A stretch of 64,000 bases of DNA from assembly GCA_016098155.1 (NCBI GenBank), contig JAAAJB010000076.1:1-64000 (forward strand), written 5' to 3'. This document shows, piece after piece, positions 51,425-64,000 of this stretch. The notes below the pieces were generated by a model. The model was given only the letters and a program-made list of their open reading frames with translations, was not told the origin of the DNA and made no database searches. Origin of the DNA: Actinomortierella ambigua. Lineage: Eukaryota > Mortierellomycota > Mortierellomycetes > Mortierellales > Mortierellaceae. The first letter of the stretch is position 1, and each line of letters starts with the position of its first letter. Both the position numbers and the translations under genes were made by a program.

Positions 51425-51948
51425 GAAGTAAATTCCGCAACACGGTATCTTTTTTTTTTCATCCATGGCGTGATATCAAGATGAAAAAAATGGCACAACC
51501 CGAGAGGATACACACATGCCGAACCCCCTCAACCATCCAGGAGGTAAGCTTGTGGTTGGAGAAGACACTTTATGCGTCTGTATCCTTGAAGGAAGAGAGG
51601 GGGTACTTGCGTGAGGCATGGGGGGGGAGTACGAGATTCATCCATGTGCAGGCTATTTCATCCACGTTCCTATTCGATGAGAGTGCACAGGGTGCGTACT
51701 GTCTGTGGATCAATTCCTCTACACTTTCCCTACCCTCGCCCTCCTCCCCTCGTCCCATTCCTCCTTCAGGGATTCAATGTTTTCTCTCAATCACAGGTTT
51801 ACTTCGTCAACACTCAAGTATCGCGTCCCCTCCCCCACCCACCCACCCACTCTCCAAGGAAAAGTATGGTGTGAATTGACTTGCAAGGTGACCGCAACTG
51901 GGGTTGCTTTACTGTCGATAATTTTTTTTTGTAGGGAGAAATAAAAGA

Positions 51949-54900
51949 TTAGGCTCTGATTAAATAGTAAGCCCATCCAAGAAGATAGGCAACGGTGCCA
52001 AAGAACCGACCCGCTGCTCCAGCGGTGATGATCCAGACAATGAGGGTGACGTACAAGTTGGATCCATCCTCCAAGATCAGATAGGGTGCCAACTCGTCCG
52101 CTGTTATTGCAATGACGAGCGCGCCATTGGCGATGATCCACAGGAGCAAGATCCGCGTCCGGAACCGCTGGTAAAAGTCTGACTGGAGCGTCTCGAGATC
52201 CGTCCGGTACCGGTAGCTGTTGTGCTTCTTCGTCGTCAGCTTGACTTGCTTGGCTTGCTCCTTCTCGCGTTGGAGGCGGGCCTTTTTCGCAGCTTTGGTC
52301 TCTTTGGGGATTTTAGCCGCCTTTGAAGGAGAGGGAGTGGAAGAGGAAGCGATGAGGCTGGTTGTTGAAGAGGACCCGTTGTTGTTCGGTGAGCTGTTTC
52401 TATGGTTGGAATGGTGGAGGGGCAGGATGGATGCTGGCGATGAGAAGAGTCGAAACTTGTGGAGGTCGTGGATGTGGAGGTCCTCACACGCCTCTTCGTA
52501 CGATGCATCGACCGACTGTTCATCAGGGACATGAACAGTCGAGGCGTGGTAGATCTCTGTTCGGTGGATGAGTGGATCCTTGTCCGGGTCTTCTTTTGCT
52601 TTGATTCCCCAGCTAATATTCGACGATTAGTTTAGGGGGGGGGGGGGACTAAAGGTTAAGAACGAGGGCGTAACAAGTTTTTTCTTCCTAGTTTGCTTCT
52701 CTGTTTTCCCAAGAGAATGCCATTATAGATGCACAGTACCTAACTTTGTGCATGTTGCAAAAGGCGTACACGCCTAGGACGCTCACATAGCTCGGTAGCA
52801 GGAAGAGGAACTGGATAAAACACGCAATCAGGTGCCAAGGATCGCCGTACAAAAGTGCCGATAGGAGATAGACACCATAGCAGCAAACCAAGGCCAGAAT
52901 GAGGATATGATAACCTGATGCTTTAAAGACCCGGACCACTGTTTCAAAATTCTTCCAGTCGGCATACGGCAAAAACTCGGTGGCATGCAGAAAAGTCAAG
53001 TAGCCTGCCGAGAAAAGGATGTATGCTTGGATAAAGGCGAAGAAGATGAAACTCAGGATAAATAGGTAGAGTGAGTTCCTAGAAGATTTTTTGAAAACAA
53101 AGTGATAGAGGGTTTAGTATTAGACATCAGAGTTATGCATACGATTCTTGCATGATATTCGGCGCTCTTCATCTTACCCTCTCGGTCGATTGCCCATCGA
53201 AATCATCATCACGACGACAATAAGGCATATGTAGATATAACGGATAAATGTGAAGCCAATCTCGCTCGAGTTCAACTTGGTTGCCGTGGCTAGTGACTTG
53301 GACATGTAATAAAATACAATGTAATAATTACCCTAGCGAAAACAGATACCCATTTTTTGAGTTGCAATTAGACGGCTTGCAGAGGTAAACATGGCTCTAC
53401 AAAGGCTGCCGCTGGAGATATGGCATCATAAAGGTGTGAAAAAAAAATAATGTGGGTCTTACCAGAGCCAAGAACCAAAAGGCCGTGTCGCAGGCCAGGT
53501 ACACAATCTCAAGGGTGAGCATCAACTTGCGTAGCCAATGATGTCCACTCCGCCATACGGCGCCAATATTGAACCAAGCATAGATAAGTCCAAAGAACCG
53601 ACGGTTCTGCCACTTGCGCTTCTTGCCCAGAAAGCTGCCCACGCCAAACGGCAGCTCCGTCTCTGCCCAGGCCGAACGCACGTATTTCATCCGGTAGGAG
53701 CGATGCGGCAGCGTCGTTACCAAGAAAGGCAAGATCTGGTCCTCGGCAAAGTAACTGTATTTGAGTACATCTCCAATGTCGTCGTCCTCGTCCTTGTTGA
53801 AGACCAGATAGTCTGGCTCAAAGTACGCCTTGAGTGGACCTTTGTGCTGTCCATCCTTGACCGTTGGCTGTTGCGGTGTTGGCGGTTGCTGGTACTGGTC
53901 CTGTTTCCGACGCTTAAAAAAACTCGTCAACCCCGTTGCCTGTTTCTCGTCCTCCCTTGAGGTGGACAATGCTGCTGATGATGCTGATGATGGTGCTGAT
54001 GAAGGTGATGATGGGGGAAGTAAAGCCTCGTACCGATACGCGGTGATCGCACCTGGCATCACTGAGATGTATCCAAAGACGCTCTCAAAGGGCTTTTCGA
54101 GCACACTGCCGACCTTGTACTCGAACGTCTGGGCGGCGATCAAGGGGTTGAGGACGCGCCACCAAAGCAGGCCCTTGGCGACCCTGTTTTCGCCACATGC
54201 GCCTCCAATGCTGCTATCCTTGTCAAAGGTGTTCCAGAGATGATAGAGGGAATCTGTGCCAATCTTGGCTCCGGCCACGGTGATCATGGTGATGCGCGGC
54301 TGGAGGAGTGGGCAGAGGGCGTTGAAGAACCAACGATGTGAGTTGAGCTTCCGTGTGTGCCGCTCCTTGAGACAAAACACAATCTGAATCGGTGGGTAGT
54401 GGTGTTTGTTGTGGTTCTTGATGGTCCTGCCTTTGAGCTTGAGGTTCTTGTCCACTGACACTTGAGTAGTATACTATTTTTGTGAGATAGAATTCAACTT
54501 GTGTTGTCAGCCTTTGTGCATGTGTTGGAGTGACAAGAAGCGAAGCTTTTTATATATATATATACAAAACAACAAATCATACTTCAAAGATATGCGCTTG
54601 GACATCCTTGCCGTTGACCTGGTTTTTTGCCACGCCTTCCTGCCAGCATCCCATGGTGGCAAGCACCCGAAAGATCATCGGGTGCAGAACCCGGCGTCCG
54701 TCGGCGACAATGCAAATGACAATCTTCTTCCATGAATCCGACTCTGCCCACACGGGGTTTTTATGCGCCCGCGTCTTGGATTCTGGGAGACACATTCCAC
54801 GAATGTTTTTGATAAGCGAATGAAGCGTCAGGCAAAACTCTTGGGGCGTTTCCTATGATGCCCATCCACCCAACCAAGAACCAAGAAAAATAAATGTTGT

Positions 54901-56238
54901 AGAAAAAAAAAAGGGCTCAAGCTCGCTGCTCTTCATGGGCCGCCAACCGAGCCCTCTTTTCTTTTTCTTTTTTTCTCTTTCGTTTTCTGTAAGCGAATGA
55001 AGAGTTTTTACCTTGCAGACCGTCAGACAGACCGCGAGCTCAATCGGCCGATCTCGGTGTGCTGTGCGTAGTTTGTACCGTCTGTCCACGACCAGGTCTG
55101 CATCACAGGTGACTGCCATGTACCGCAGCTGCTTAAACTCTGCCTCCGTCTGATATTCCACTGCCGTCAGATAGCGCGTCGGAACTGGCGTGTCCAGCAC
55201 CAGATTGCCGTCCGTCAGCTGAACCTTTTTAGGCTTAAATAGGTAATGGATTGGCATCGGCATCGGCATCGAAAGCGAAGGGTAAGGCAGGTCTGAAATC
55301 CGGGAGGCCGCCGTTCGGAGCCACGGTGCCTGCAACCATTGCGATAGTGGGTAGTAAAGAGGCGTGTTCTGGGTCGGGAGATGGTGGTCCATGTCTGGTG
55401 TCCTGGGATAGCCATTATTGCTGCCACCACTTACTGCTCCTGCTCCTCCTCTAGAACCTGTGGATGGGAGCGGAGGGTACATTTCGCCTTGCCGCCTTTG
55501 CATAATGGATGAGGGTTGATTGACCATATACTCGTCATCGTCTTGCCGATCGCTGCGAGAGTTGTGGCTGCTAGACCCTGACGTGCTGGGAGAAGGTATA
55601 TCCTCGGTCGTTGGTACCGGTAGATATTTTGAGAGGAAAGCCCGAAAACCACCAGGGCTCACTCCCTCTCCCGAACCTTGTCCTCCCACACCTGCATCCG
55701 AAGGAGGATATTGTTGTTGTTGCTGTGGAACTGCCTGTGTGGATGGTCGCTTTGGAGGAGGCACGGGCATCGACATGTGGACGATGGTGTGTGAACTCCT
55801 CTTATTGCCTGGCTGGGTGAGGGGTGTTGACGATGGTAGCTTTGGTGTCTTGGGAGCTATCCGAGCACTTTCTGCCGATCGAGGCTGGCGCGACTGGACA
55901 AGAACTGGTGACTGGGTGCTACGGGCGGGTTGGATCGCATGAGTTGTCGTCACACCCTCGTGGCCCCGTGAGATGCCAAACGTCCTCCCTGTTGATCTCG
56001 AGGCCGCCGACACTTCGGCACGAGCGAGGGTAGATGGAGGGGAAAGTGAGGGTGGATGGGATGACTGTGAGGATGGTGACAGGAGTGACCGTGTCTCGGG
56101 GCGAAGATTACTAGTGGTGCCTAAGGTTGGGTGTTGAGCTGAGGAACTGGAAGAGGATGCAGCATGAACGTCAGAAGGGTAGCTCTCGTCCTCGATTAAT
56201 GGTGCCAAAGGCAACCAGCGCCGAGCGTTGGGCTTCAT
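51949..56238 (-). CDS. Chitin-synthase-like protein (division 1) with altered catalytic motifs
   Basis: Minus-strand exons 55012-56238, 54583-54852, 53463-54473, 53178-53332, 52740-53078 and 51949-52612 give 1,221 residues, all phase-consistent. The first about 320 residues are Ser/Pro-rich. The core follows family I/II chitin synthases: [53 protein letters not shown] and YFAEDQ, then membrane spans with GNRPRG and VSWGIK. Chitin synthases add GlcNAc from UDP-GlcNAc at the plasma membrane. Key sites differ: LLDVGT is ITVAGA (about residues 562-567), and the product-binding QRRRW is KKRKW (783-787). NEDE is replaced by KETPQE. The protein may be inactive or use altered chemistry. A poly-Ser insert (about 650-670) and a Lys-rich loop near the C-terminus are additional. 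Confidence 0.85.
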
Positions 56239-56879
56239 GCTTTACGGGCCTTCGAAGAAGGAAAGGTAAAGGATATGTGTGAAGGATTTCGGAATCCAGG
56301 GCGGCTGGTGAGCGGGTGAAGGGGAAGGAGAATGGTGAGATAAGAAAGAGAAAACAAAAAAAATGGCATGCAGAGTGGTCGTCGTTGGAAGGGTCTCCCT
56401 TTCTCACCCCGTAATCCTTCAGCAGCTGTCTCGGCATGGCTCATGAGCAAGTTTATGAAGTGTGAGTCTGCAAGAGGGAAGGGGGGGTTAGAAGGTCACC
56501 CCACGTCAATAGTTCATGGTAAAAGGGGTTGTGTGGTCTGATAACATGCCTGGATGACCTGGCTGTGTCTGTTATTAGTTGCGATTCAAAGTACAAGAAT
56601 TCGCCTGTTCACTGAAAAAGGGGCCACTACAAAGACCTGCTGACAACAGCCTCAGATCACACCTCTCACCCGTTGTACACAGTCCCCTTTTTCATTCAAA
56701 CAAACACTGATGAGGGAAAGGTGGTTGGAGGCTTGTCTATCATTGTCAATTGTGTATATACATGTGGTGGTCATATTCTGTCTATTCTCATCCTTGGCAC
56801 GTTGTATTTTTTCATATAATTTGTTTGTTTCCTTCGAACTTGCAAGGTTGTCCGTTGCACGAAGTGGACTGCAGACCAT
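56239..56879. other. Intergenic region
   Basis: This is 641 bases between the chitin-synthase-like start and the carrier stop. No gene is supported. It contains G-rich (56480-56488) and T-rich stretches. Confidence 0.5.
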
Positions 56880-58484
56880 CTACAGAACCTTGGCGCGCTT
56901 CTGCTTTGCCATGAGAGCAAAGAGAAGGATTGTATACCGCTCCAGCTGGTCCTTGACCATAAACAACAGCGCCTGCGAGATAACTGCCTTGGTAATTTGT
57001 GCTTGCATACCCTACAAATATCGAAGGCCAACCGGGTCATCAAAAAAAACAGCGGTGAGCTAAACCAAGTTTTTCCCCCATCCAAACAAACTTTTGAGAC
57101 ACCTGACATGGAATTTCGGTTCTTCTCCACATTCTATCCATCAAAGAGGCGCTTACCGTGTACCAGCCCTTGAAGCCCTCGTTGGCATAAACACGCTTGA
57201 GAACATCAATTGCACCCTTGTATGGCTTGTGGGTCTCGGCATCCTTCTTGGAGGGCTTCCACTGCAGTCTGACCTTGGCCATGATGTATGGGTATGTGAC
57301 GACCGTGGCAAGAGTCTTGGCCAGCGCACCGACGAGGAACACCAGGCCGGGGGTCATGTCCTTGCGGCCAAATGCCTTCAGCACCGCCTCCTGGATGCGC
57401 GAATACATGCCATATGTAATGGCTGGGTTGACCACCAGCACCAGCGAGGGCTTGAGACCCTTCCAGAGACCCGTGACACCATCCTCTGCAATGATCTCTT
57501 TCGCCGTCGACATCAGATCCTGGCGCTCGCCGGGAGGCATGGTCTGCTGGCGAGTCGTGACCACAGCGACAGGGATGGTGAAGATCTGTGCAAGCGCACC
57601 AGCAGCCGCGCCAATGAGCAGTTCCATGACTGTCGAAATTGCAACACCGGCTGGTTGGCGACGCGCATAGCCGGATCGGAGGAAAGTGTACCAGTAGAAG
57701 TACGCAAAGTTCTGCGAAGCGGTGCCCAGAAGACCAGACAAGATACCTGCAAACAAACCAGGGAGGCCCTCCGTCTTGAGGATCTTCTGGACAGCATCCG
57801 TGGTGGAGAGGTAGACGTTGGGGTCGGAGGCGTCTGCCGTGACCTTGGATCTCACTTGCATTCGGGTTTTAATGCTATTCGCCAACACAAAAATTTCAAA
57901 CAAAAGGTCAACCCAAAACAGTCCACCTACTAAAGCAAACACCCTCCACCCATGTCCTGGATCACAGCGCTATGGGATAGTCCTTGCATTCTCGTTTTTT
58001 TGACCTGACCTCCCTTTTGTCTCCTCCCCCTGGGAGCCACTCCTGGGTCCGTCTGTCTCTGTCGATCGCACCCCCCCCCCCTTTTTCAAGAAGAGATAAG
58101 CACTAAGCACCCTTTTTTGGTGGAATTGTTGACATCCCCCCCCCGGCATTTATCCTTTAAAGATGAACCTCCTTGTCTCATGGAGTCCCGAAGTTGCCTG
58201 TCCACACTGTTGTCGTCCTCTCCTAGCCTGAATGAGAGCCATTGAACAGATGCCGAAGATCAAGGAGAAAGTGGCCGAGCTAGTGCATGTACTTCTCTCT
58301 CCTCCCTCTCTCTCCCTGCTCAGTGCGAGATAGATGCGTGAACATTGGCTCCGACGGATTTGATTGCGAGCAGAAAAGATGGCACTCACATGTCAAGGGG
58401 ATAGGTGCACGTCAAAGCAAACATGGCACCACCAGTGCCTGCGATGGCATGACCGAAAGGCGACAGCTTTGATCCAGCAGCCAT
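56880..58484 (-). CDS. Mitochondrial-carrier-family protein, peroxisomal ATP carrier type (PMP47/SLC25A17-like)
   Basis: Minus-strand exons 58390-58484, 57157-57874 and 56880-57011 give 314 residues, standard for the family. Three repeats of two spans are present. The first signature is PLDIIKTRMQ (residues 29-38, split by intron 1). The second is IPVAVVTTRQQT and the third TYPYIMAKVRLQ, followed by EGxxGxWKGLKPSL and EGFKGWYT. The order TTRQQT with PYIMAKVRLQ resembles peroxisomal adenine-nucleotide carriers, which import ATP for fatty-acid activation, and the related NAD/CoA carriers. Substrate assignment is inferred. The first exon starts MAAGSKLSPFGHAIAG, giving a proper first helix. Confidence 0.82.
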
Positions 58485-59405
58485 GATATGGATGAGGTTG
58501 TCAAGGGAAGAGTGGGGAGGTTGAGGGTGGCTCGGTAAAGGAAAGTAGCGTGAAGGCCTCGGGGGGGGAGTGACACCGGTGTTTGCTGAAGAGACAGAGG
58601 CAAGAGAGGGACCGAGGAATGAATGAATGAATGAATCGAGGAAGAGAAGAGAAGAGATGGAAATGAGAGAAAGAATGAGAGGAGAGAAAGGAGAGGGTGG
58701 GTGGGTGGAGAAACCAAAGATGCGGTTGGTATACCTCTTTGCTCGTGAACTCTATCCCCACCTTTTGATCGGTCTCGCACCTCAGCACCCCCGTGTGCAC
58801 AGTTGTACTATGGCTGCAAATGCAACACCGAATAACGAGCAAAGCGAGAGGAGAGAGACACTCATCATTTTACCAACAAACACGTACCACAGCCAGCCAG
58901 CCAGCGATGTACAGACAGCCAGCCAGCCAGCCAGCCAGAGCCCTGAGATCGGCCCGCATCCGGATGAACTATTTTGCAGAAAGAAGACAAGGAACACTGT
59001 CCTGCTGGACCCTTGGACTTTAGATTCCCACAATCCCACCCATTCACCACCATCCTCTCTCTCTCTCTACCCTGCTCTCTCTCTCTTTCTCTCTCTCTCT
59101 GTGTCTCTATCTATCTATGTATCTCTCCCTCTCTCTCCAGCTCTAGCTCTCGCATGCCGTGCCCTGCTGCTAGCAGTCTTTTCCCCCTTGTCTCCTCACC
59201 CCTCCTCTCTCTCTCCTCCTGGTCTCCCTGTGAACTTAAAACGTGACTGCTCTGCCGTTGCCATCTCGCGCTACTCTGCGCACTTATCAGTTTGTGCCCA
59301 AAAGACGTTGCACTCTTTTGGCATTCACTTCCCCCTCATTCAGCACCCTCCACATTCACCCCTGTCTTGCCCCGCCCTACCCTACCCTAACCCCCGATAC
59401 CCAGG
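58485..59405. promoter_or_regulatory. Divergent upstream region: carrier / GT61-like
   Basis: No gene seen in about 0.9 kb. It carries GAATGAATGAATGAAT (58618-58635), an AGCC tandem (58892-58938) and CT-rich DNA (59057-59130). The two flanking genes point outward, so both promoters must lie here. Confidence 0.5.
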
Positions 59406-62337
59406 ATGGAGGCTCTGATGGAGTCAATGCACAAGCAGTGGCGCGTCTTCTGGTACCAACTCCCTCCTTCGCCCCGCCATTCCTCATTCGACGATGACGA
59501 AAAAGGAGCTCGCATCTCTCTCGACCGAGGCAGGCTTGCGCTGCTTCAGACAACCCACAGAGTGAAACAGTGGAGTCGAAGGAAGGCCCTCGTGCTTCTT
59601 GTCATTGTTACTTTCGGGTTTATACTCCAATTGAGACTAGCTTTACAGTCCACCGAGGAGGACCCCGTGAGCGACGAATCATTCCTGCAGATGCCCAGTC
59701 AACCAGAGTCTCTCCGGGACTTTGCTTCATCCTGGACCTGCACGGAGCAATTGGACTGGAACCTGGAAACTAGCTCTCCGGAGGATGATTCGCCGGTACT
59801 GCAGAGTGCCAAGCGTAGACAGCAGTGCGAGGTGCGCAACATGTGCGTCGATGCAAAAGGTACGCTTTGTTTTTTTTTTTTCCCCTTTCGTTTCGTTCTC
59901 TGGCTCTGAATGACAGGGGCAGATAAGTCGGTACTGCAAATTTGACAACGTGGGTGGAAGCGAACAAACAGAACAGATTTTTTTCTGTCCCAGTCGTTGG
60001 TCAGGAACAAGACAAGGTTACAACGAATCAGAATGGTTCTTTCGCACAGACAATCCTTCCCCCCCAGCTATAGCAGGGACAACTCGAATCTGATTCCCTC
60101 CTCTTCATGTTTCCCTCTCGTGTTCTTCATACAACGATATAGGCGCCTTCGTCCTTTCGCCCAAGAATGTACCGCCACCCATCAACCTCATCGCAGCTGA
60201 CAAAACCTCTGACAAGTACTTCCAACCCCGCAGGGTATCCCCGAAGAAATCCCTGCGGGCCCACTTTATCAACGAGACCCTGTTTGTTTACGGTCACTAC
60301 AGTCCAGCGCAGTTTACTCACTGGCTGTATAATGGCGTGATGCCCTTGCAGGTGAGCTTCTTTAGTTTTATTTTCGTTATCTCTCTTTCCATGTCCCAGC
60401 TCTTACCAATGAAAAAGGAGAGAGAATCCATTTTTTTCCTGCATCGTAAGCATAGTGCATCTAACTTTTGGAATTCTCAACACACAAACAAACAAACAAA
60501 CGTGTAGAGCACAATGAGGCGGTTCAGAGGCACAAAGCGCTCATGGCTGCTTCGACAGACGACGTTTGACAGTATCGAGCTTCAAAAGGAATGGGAGATG
60601 GACGACCTGTTTCCGCCCTCGCACATCACCGAGAATGGACGCCGTATCTTCGCCAACCGGGAGCTGGTCCTGCATCCAGAGGAGATTATGAGCGAGTTTC
60701 AGTCCCTCCCACCAAGGGATGCACCTATCTGCTTCGACCGTGCTGTGATCGGTTTGGGATCTCAGTGTCCCTTCAACTATTGTGAACAAAACATTCCTTC
60801 GTCGCTCTACACCGACTATCAAGCTTCTGTCAGTCAGTTTTATTGGCCCACGCGCTCCCGCTGGATCGACCACCTTCTGACAAGACACCGCGGCATTGAG
60901 GAATGGAAGTACTCGATCGGCTGGGGGCGCTATGAAGAGCCGTTCGACAACCTTGGCGAGCACCAGCAGGCGGTGAATGCGGCATGGTTCCTCGAGCGCA
61001 ACGAGGGAACGCCCCTGCAGTGCTTATGGAACACCATGTACCTCAACTTTGAGGAAGACCCTGCGCAGGAGTACCGCATGTGGATCGATCCTCTTTTGCG
61101 CCACTCCCAAGAGCCGTCGTCACGGATAGGCGTTGCAGATCCGGACCGAGTCTACCGGAAGAGGGAGCAACAGTGGGAAGAGGAGGTGGGAGATAGGAAA
61201 CCACGGGGAGACCGTCGAAAGATTGTGGTGGCGATTATTCAGCGTGAAAAGTCACGGACGCTGATCAATGTGGACGAACTGACGCATCGTTTAATCTCGG
61301 AAGGCTATCGTGTCAAGAGGATCACCATGGATCATGGATGTGGCATCCCACAGACCGCGTACCTGCTGCGCGACGTGGACCTGTTGATCAGCCCTTACGG
61401 AAACGCCCTGGGCACCTCCATCTTTTTACCCCGTCGGCCGCATGTCACGACCGTCAGCATCGATACCAGCTATGCTCCCGAGAACCGCTTCATCTGGACC
61501 ACCACAGCCATCGGACAACGATACCTCCAACATCACTTTGGGCCCGATTTCGAATCTGTCGCTCGTCAGAATGTCGAACGCGAGCGGAAAACCAAAGGTG
61601 CCGCTGGCAAAGAAGGACCAGGCAGCAGCAGCAAGACGACCGATCCTACCGACGACCAATCTGTAGCAGCAGCGGTCGCCGCCGAGATGGCGCGGCTACA
61701 AGCACGATACCCGCTGGTACAGGACATGCGACTTGCGCGCAAGATCCGGGACCAGATCTGGGGCCAGCCAGGCCACCGCTATGGAAAGTTGGCGAGCAAG
61801 CTCAGGGACCAGGACCTGGCGCGGCTGATTGCCCTGCGAAAGACTCACCATCCGGAGGACGAGGACCCTCAGCTGGTTCGCCGCCTCGGTGGCCTCGAAC
61901 CGGTCGAGGCCTTCCGGCTCGAGTACTGGCGCGCGAGTGCCCGCTATGTCGACGTGGAGCAGATGGTCCGGATCGCTGCCATGGTGGATCGCGAAGCGCG
62001 CGAGCTGGCGAAGGGTCGTCGTGCTGTCCCAGATACCAACAACAACGACATCAGTATTGATAGTAATGGCAGCAAACAGCAGCAACAGCAGCAACGCGTG
62101 CCGTATACATTCTTGGACCTCTGCCGTGAGAATCGTTGCTGTGGGAGTGCATGTGAACCGATTCTTCGCCGGACGCTGGTAGGGAACCAGGCCGCCCTGG
62201 GCATGCACGCACAGCCTGGCCCAGAATGGGGATATTACCGTGGCTCGGATGGGGTCCTGCGACCGCAAAAGACGCCCGAAGACCAGGCAAACGAGCATGG
62301 GCCAGGACAGTTGTTGAATTGGAAATTGGAGCTCTAA
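59406..62337 (+). CDS. GT61-like glycosyltransferase, type II membrane protein
   Basis: Exons 59406-59859, 60143-60351 and 60508-62337 give 830 residues. An N-terminal cytosolic tail is followed by one span (about residues 60-80, RRKALVLLVIVTFGFILQLRLAL region) and a luminal part. HYSPAQFTHWLYNGVMPL corresponds to the FGHWLxDxLPL region of GT61 enzymes. RRKIVVAIIQREKSRTL and LLISPYGNALGTSIFLPRR correspond to their nucleotide-sugar block and PHGAGLxNxxFxP block. GT61 includes xylosyl- and EGF-domain GlcNAc transferases; fungal members act on capsule or glycoprotein glycans. A Gln tract and charged inserts occur at about residues 555-590 and 720-735. The acceptor sugar is unknown. Exon 2 (209 bases) is required to keep frame and carries the HWLY motif. 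Confidence 0.8.
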
Positions 62338-63763
62338 TTGGAGGAGAGAGTGGAGGGGCTATTTTTATTCGAATCCCTCCCCTCTCTTTCTCTCTCTCTC
62401 CTTTAAAAAAAAAGTATCGCATAGACCTCATCATATTTTATAAAACATCGTGTACATTTTCTCTTAAATTTCTAAGCACATGATGGTAACAATATGGTAG
62501 CAATGAGAGGTACCGCAAACTGTATCCGTGGGTTCCTGGCGGGAGGAATTCAGGCTCAGATTTTTTGGCTCAGAAGAAATACTGGAAACTGTGTTAAAAC
62601 CACAGCACTATTTTGAACGGAGCTTTGACTGTGTCTGAAATACCAATACTCGCACCTGTACTGAGCTTCATCGAGACGTCGAAATGCGGGGATAAACAAA
62701 GTGGATTCCTCTGCGCCCCGCCACACTTCGTGAGATGAGTGAGCTGCACGCTCCCACCATTTGGTTAGTCTATTTTTCGCTTTTTTTCCTTCTGGATTAT
62801 CATAGTAGACTTCGTAGTAGTAATGTCTGTAAAGGATGAGAAGAAGAAAATGCAGTCGTTCCGTCGTTTCTAATACCTCCCCCTGCTCCTTCGCTCTCCT
62901 TCTCTCTCATTTTCCCTTTGCTAGTCTATCTTTGCCTTCGCAATCAACCTCTTCTATCGTTTCTGTAACACCAGCTTCGTGGTACACGGCCCATAACTCC
63001 GTCCGCGGGTTAATACAACAAGGTTTTCTTTTTCTGACCACTATTGCTTGATTTTTACTTTTCCAGTTGCTTCTTGTAGTACTACTACGTCTCTTTCAAC
63101 GAGTTGTTCTAGTGCTGTTGACGACTTGAGGAATGAATAACGAGGAACAAAATAAGGGATGGACGGGGAAGGGGAGGAAAGAGGAGGTTGTGTTCACTAA
63201 ACGGCCCAAAATGATGGAGAGGATAGATCGTGTTCTTATTTTGCCTCGCCCAAAGCCCTGTTACTGCAGTATTTTTCTTTTCAAACCAAATGGGGTGCCC
63301 TCCCTCCCCTCCCCCTTCAGCGTTGCCGTTCTCAAGAAAGAGAAGGGAGAGGGGGTTGTTGCCCATGACCAAACCTCTCCTTGCCTTCCCCCCCTCCTTG
63401 AGTGTTTGCTCTTCTTTTTTGAATATGGGTGTACTTGGCACAACCGTCCTAACAAAATTGCCCTCCTGTGAGAATATGATTCCTCGTTGCTGACCCGCCA
63501 TTCCCGACCATGCACCTCGCTTGCTCCCAAAGTTGCTGACCTATGTACATGCCTTGAGAAAAAATAATTCCGTTCCCTGAACCGATCAATAGACGAAGAC
63601 AAAAAATGCAAAGCACAAGACACAAAAAAATATGGCCAGTATGTTGTTCGGGGTATGATCGAAAAAAGTGTATTACGAGTACTATTAAAAGCAACTAAAG
63701 TGCAGACAAAAGTGGAGAGAGCGAGAGGAATGAGAGAGAGAGGGGTAAAAAAGAGGAGATGCT
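62338..63763. other. Intergenic region
   Basis: About 1.4 kb with no supported gene, T-rich and pyrimidine-rich in parts (62880-62940, 63300-63320). No tRNA or snRNA consensus was recognised by eye. Confidence 0.5.
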
Positions 63764-64000
63764 TTAGGCCTTGACATCGCCAATCTCCTCCTTCTCGGTC
63801 TGCTGACCGACGGTCTCATCATCAGTGGTCTCCTGGACGGCCTTCCAGGCAACGGGGATGGCACCAACGCATCCGAGGAAGACGATGACGATGGCAATAA
63901 TGATCTCACCCATACCACCGCTGGTGGCAGCCTGGGCGTGAGAACCAGCGGTGGGGCCGTTACCGATGGAGGACTGCTGAACAACGGGAGCCAAGACACC
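63764..64000 (-). CDS. Small membrane-anchored protein, 3' end only
   Basis: The frame is open from the window edge down to a TAA at 63764-63766, giving the last 78 residues. One hydrophobic span (EIIIAIVIVFLGCVGAIPVA) is followed by a short acidic tail (QQTEKEEIGDVKA). C/G-ending codon preference is strong, as in highly expressed genes. The start and any N-terminal domain lie beyond the window. Family not recognised. Confidence 0.65.
   Translation of the reverse strand, partial: GVLAPVVQQSSIGNGPTAGSHAQAATSGGMGEIIIAIVIVFLGCVGAIPVAWKAVQETTDDETVGQQTEKEEIGDVKA

Overview
The window is nuclear DNA of a filamentous fungus. Genes carry many short GT-AG introns, intergenic DNA is full of poly-T, CT and poly-Q-type simple repeats, and several proteins are typical of early-diverging fungi: a kinase with Sel1 repeats, a Rheb GTPase, a dysbindin and a UFM1 ligase (UFL1), the last two absent from yeasts. 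A Mortierella-like (Mortierellomycota) genome fits best. This is inferred from gene content and style, not from a marker gene. Two runs of N (18211-18220 and 37577-37647) show it is a draft scaffold. Exon borders were placed by hand from splice sites, reading frame and family similarity.

Layout, left to right. 1.3-4.7 kb: a PacC/Rim101 zinc-finger regulator (+). 5.0-8.1 kb: a dysbindin-like BLOC-1 subunit (+). 8.8-11.4 kb: lanosterol synthase (+). 13.0-14.7 kb: a monocarboxylate-type transporter (+). 15.1-18.1 kb: a divergent pair, prefoldin subunit 5 (-) and the splicing factor PLRG1/Prp46 (+). 19.0-24.0 kb: a divergent 14-3-3 protein (+) converging on a GAPDH gene (-) that lacks about 29 catalytic-domain codons. 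25.0-30.2 kb: a divergent pair, an RluA-type pseudouridine synthase (-) and DNA polymerase eta (+).

31.4-39.4 kb is the accessory, rearranged part. It holds a kinase with 19 Sel1 repeats, a decayed inverted Sel1 remnant, a copy of the 3' end of polymerase eta with its ubiquitin-binding finger intact, a minisatellite split by an assembly gap, and a broken gene of unknown family.

39.4-64.0 kb is ordinary again: Rheb (-), a four-span membrane protein (-), a GT71-like mannosyltransferase homologue (+), UFL1 (+), a chitin-synthase-like protein with altered catalytic motifs (-), a peroxisomal-type mitochondrial carrier (-), a GT61-like glycosyltransferase (+) and the 3' end of a small membrane protein (-).

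There is no metabolic cluster: neighbours share promoters (15.9-16.2 kb, 26.8-27.0 kb) rather than pathways. Two themes recur. Old eukaryotic trafficking and ER-quality genes that most fungi lost are kept here, and three enzymes (GAPDH, chitin synthase, GT71) keep their fold signature but lack canonical active-site residues. I found no tRNA, rRNA, CRISPR array or intact transposon.
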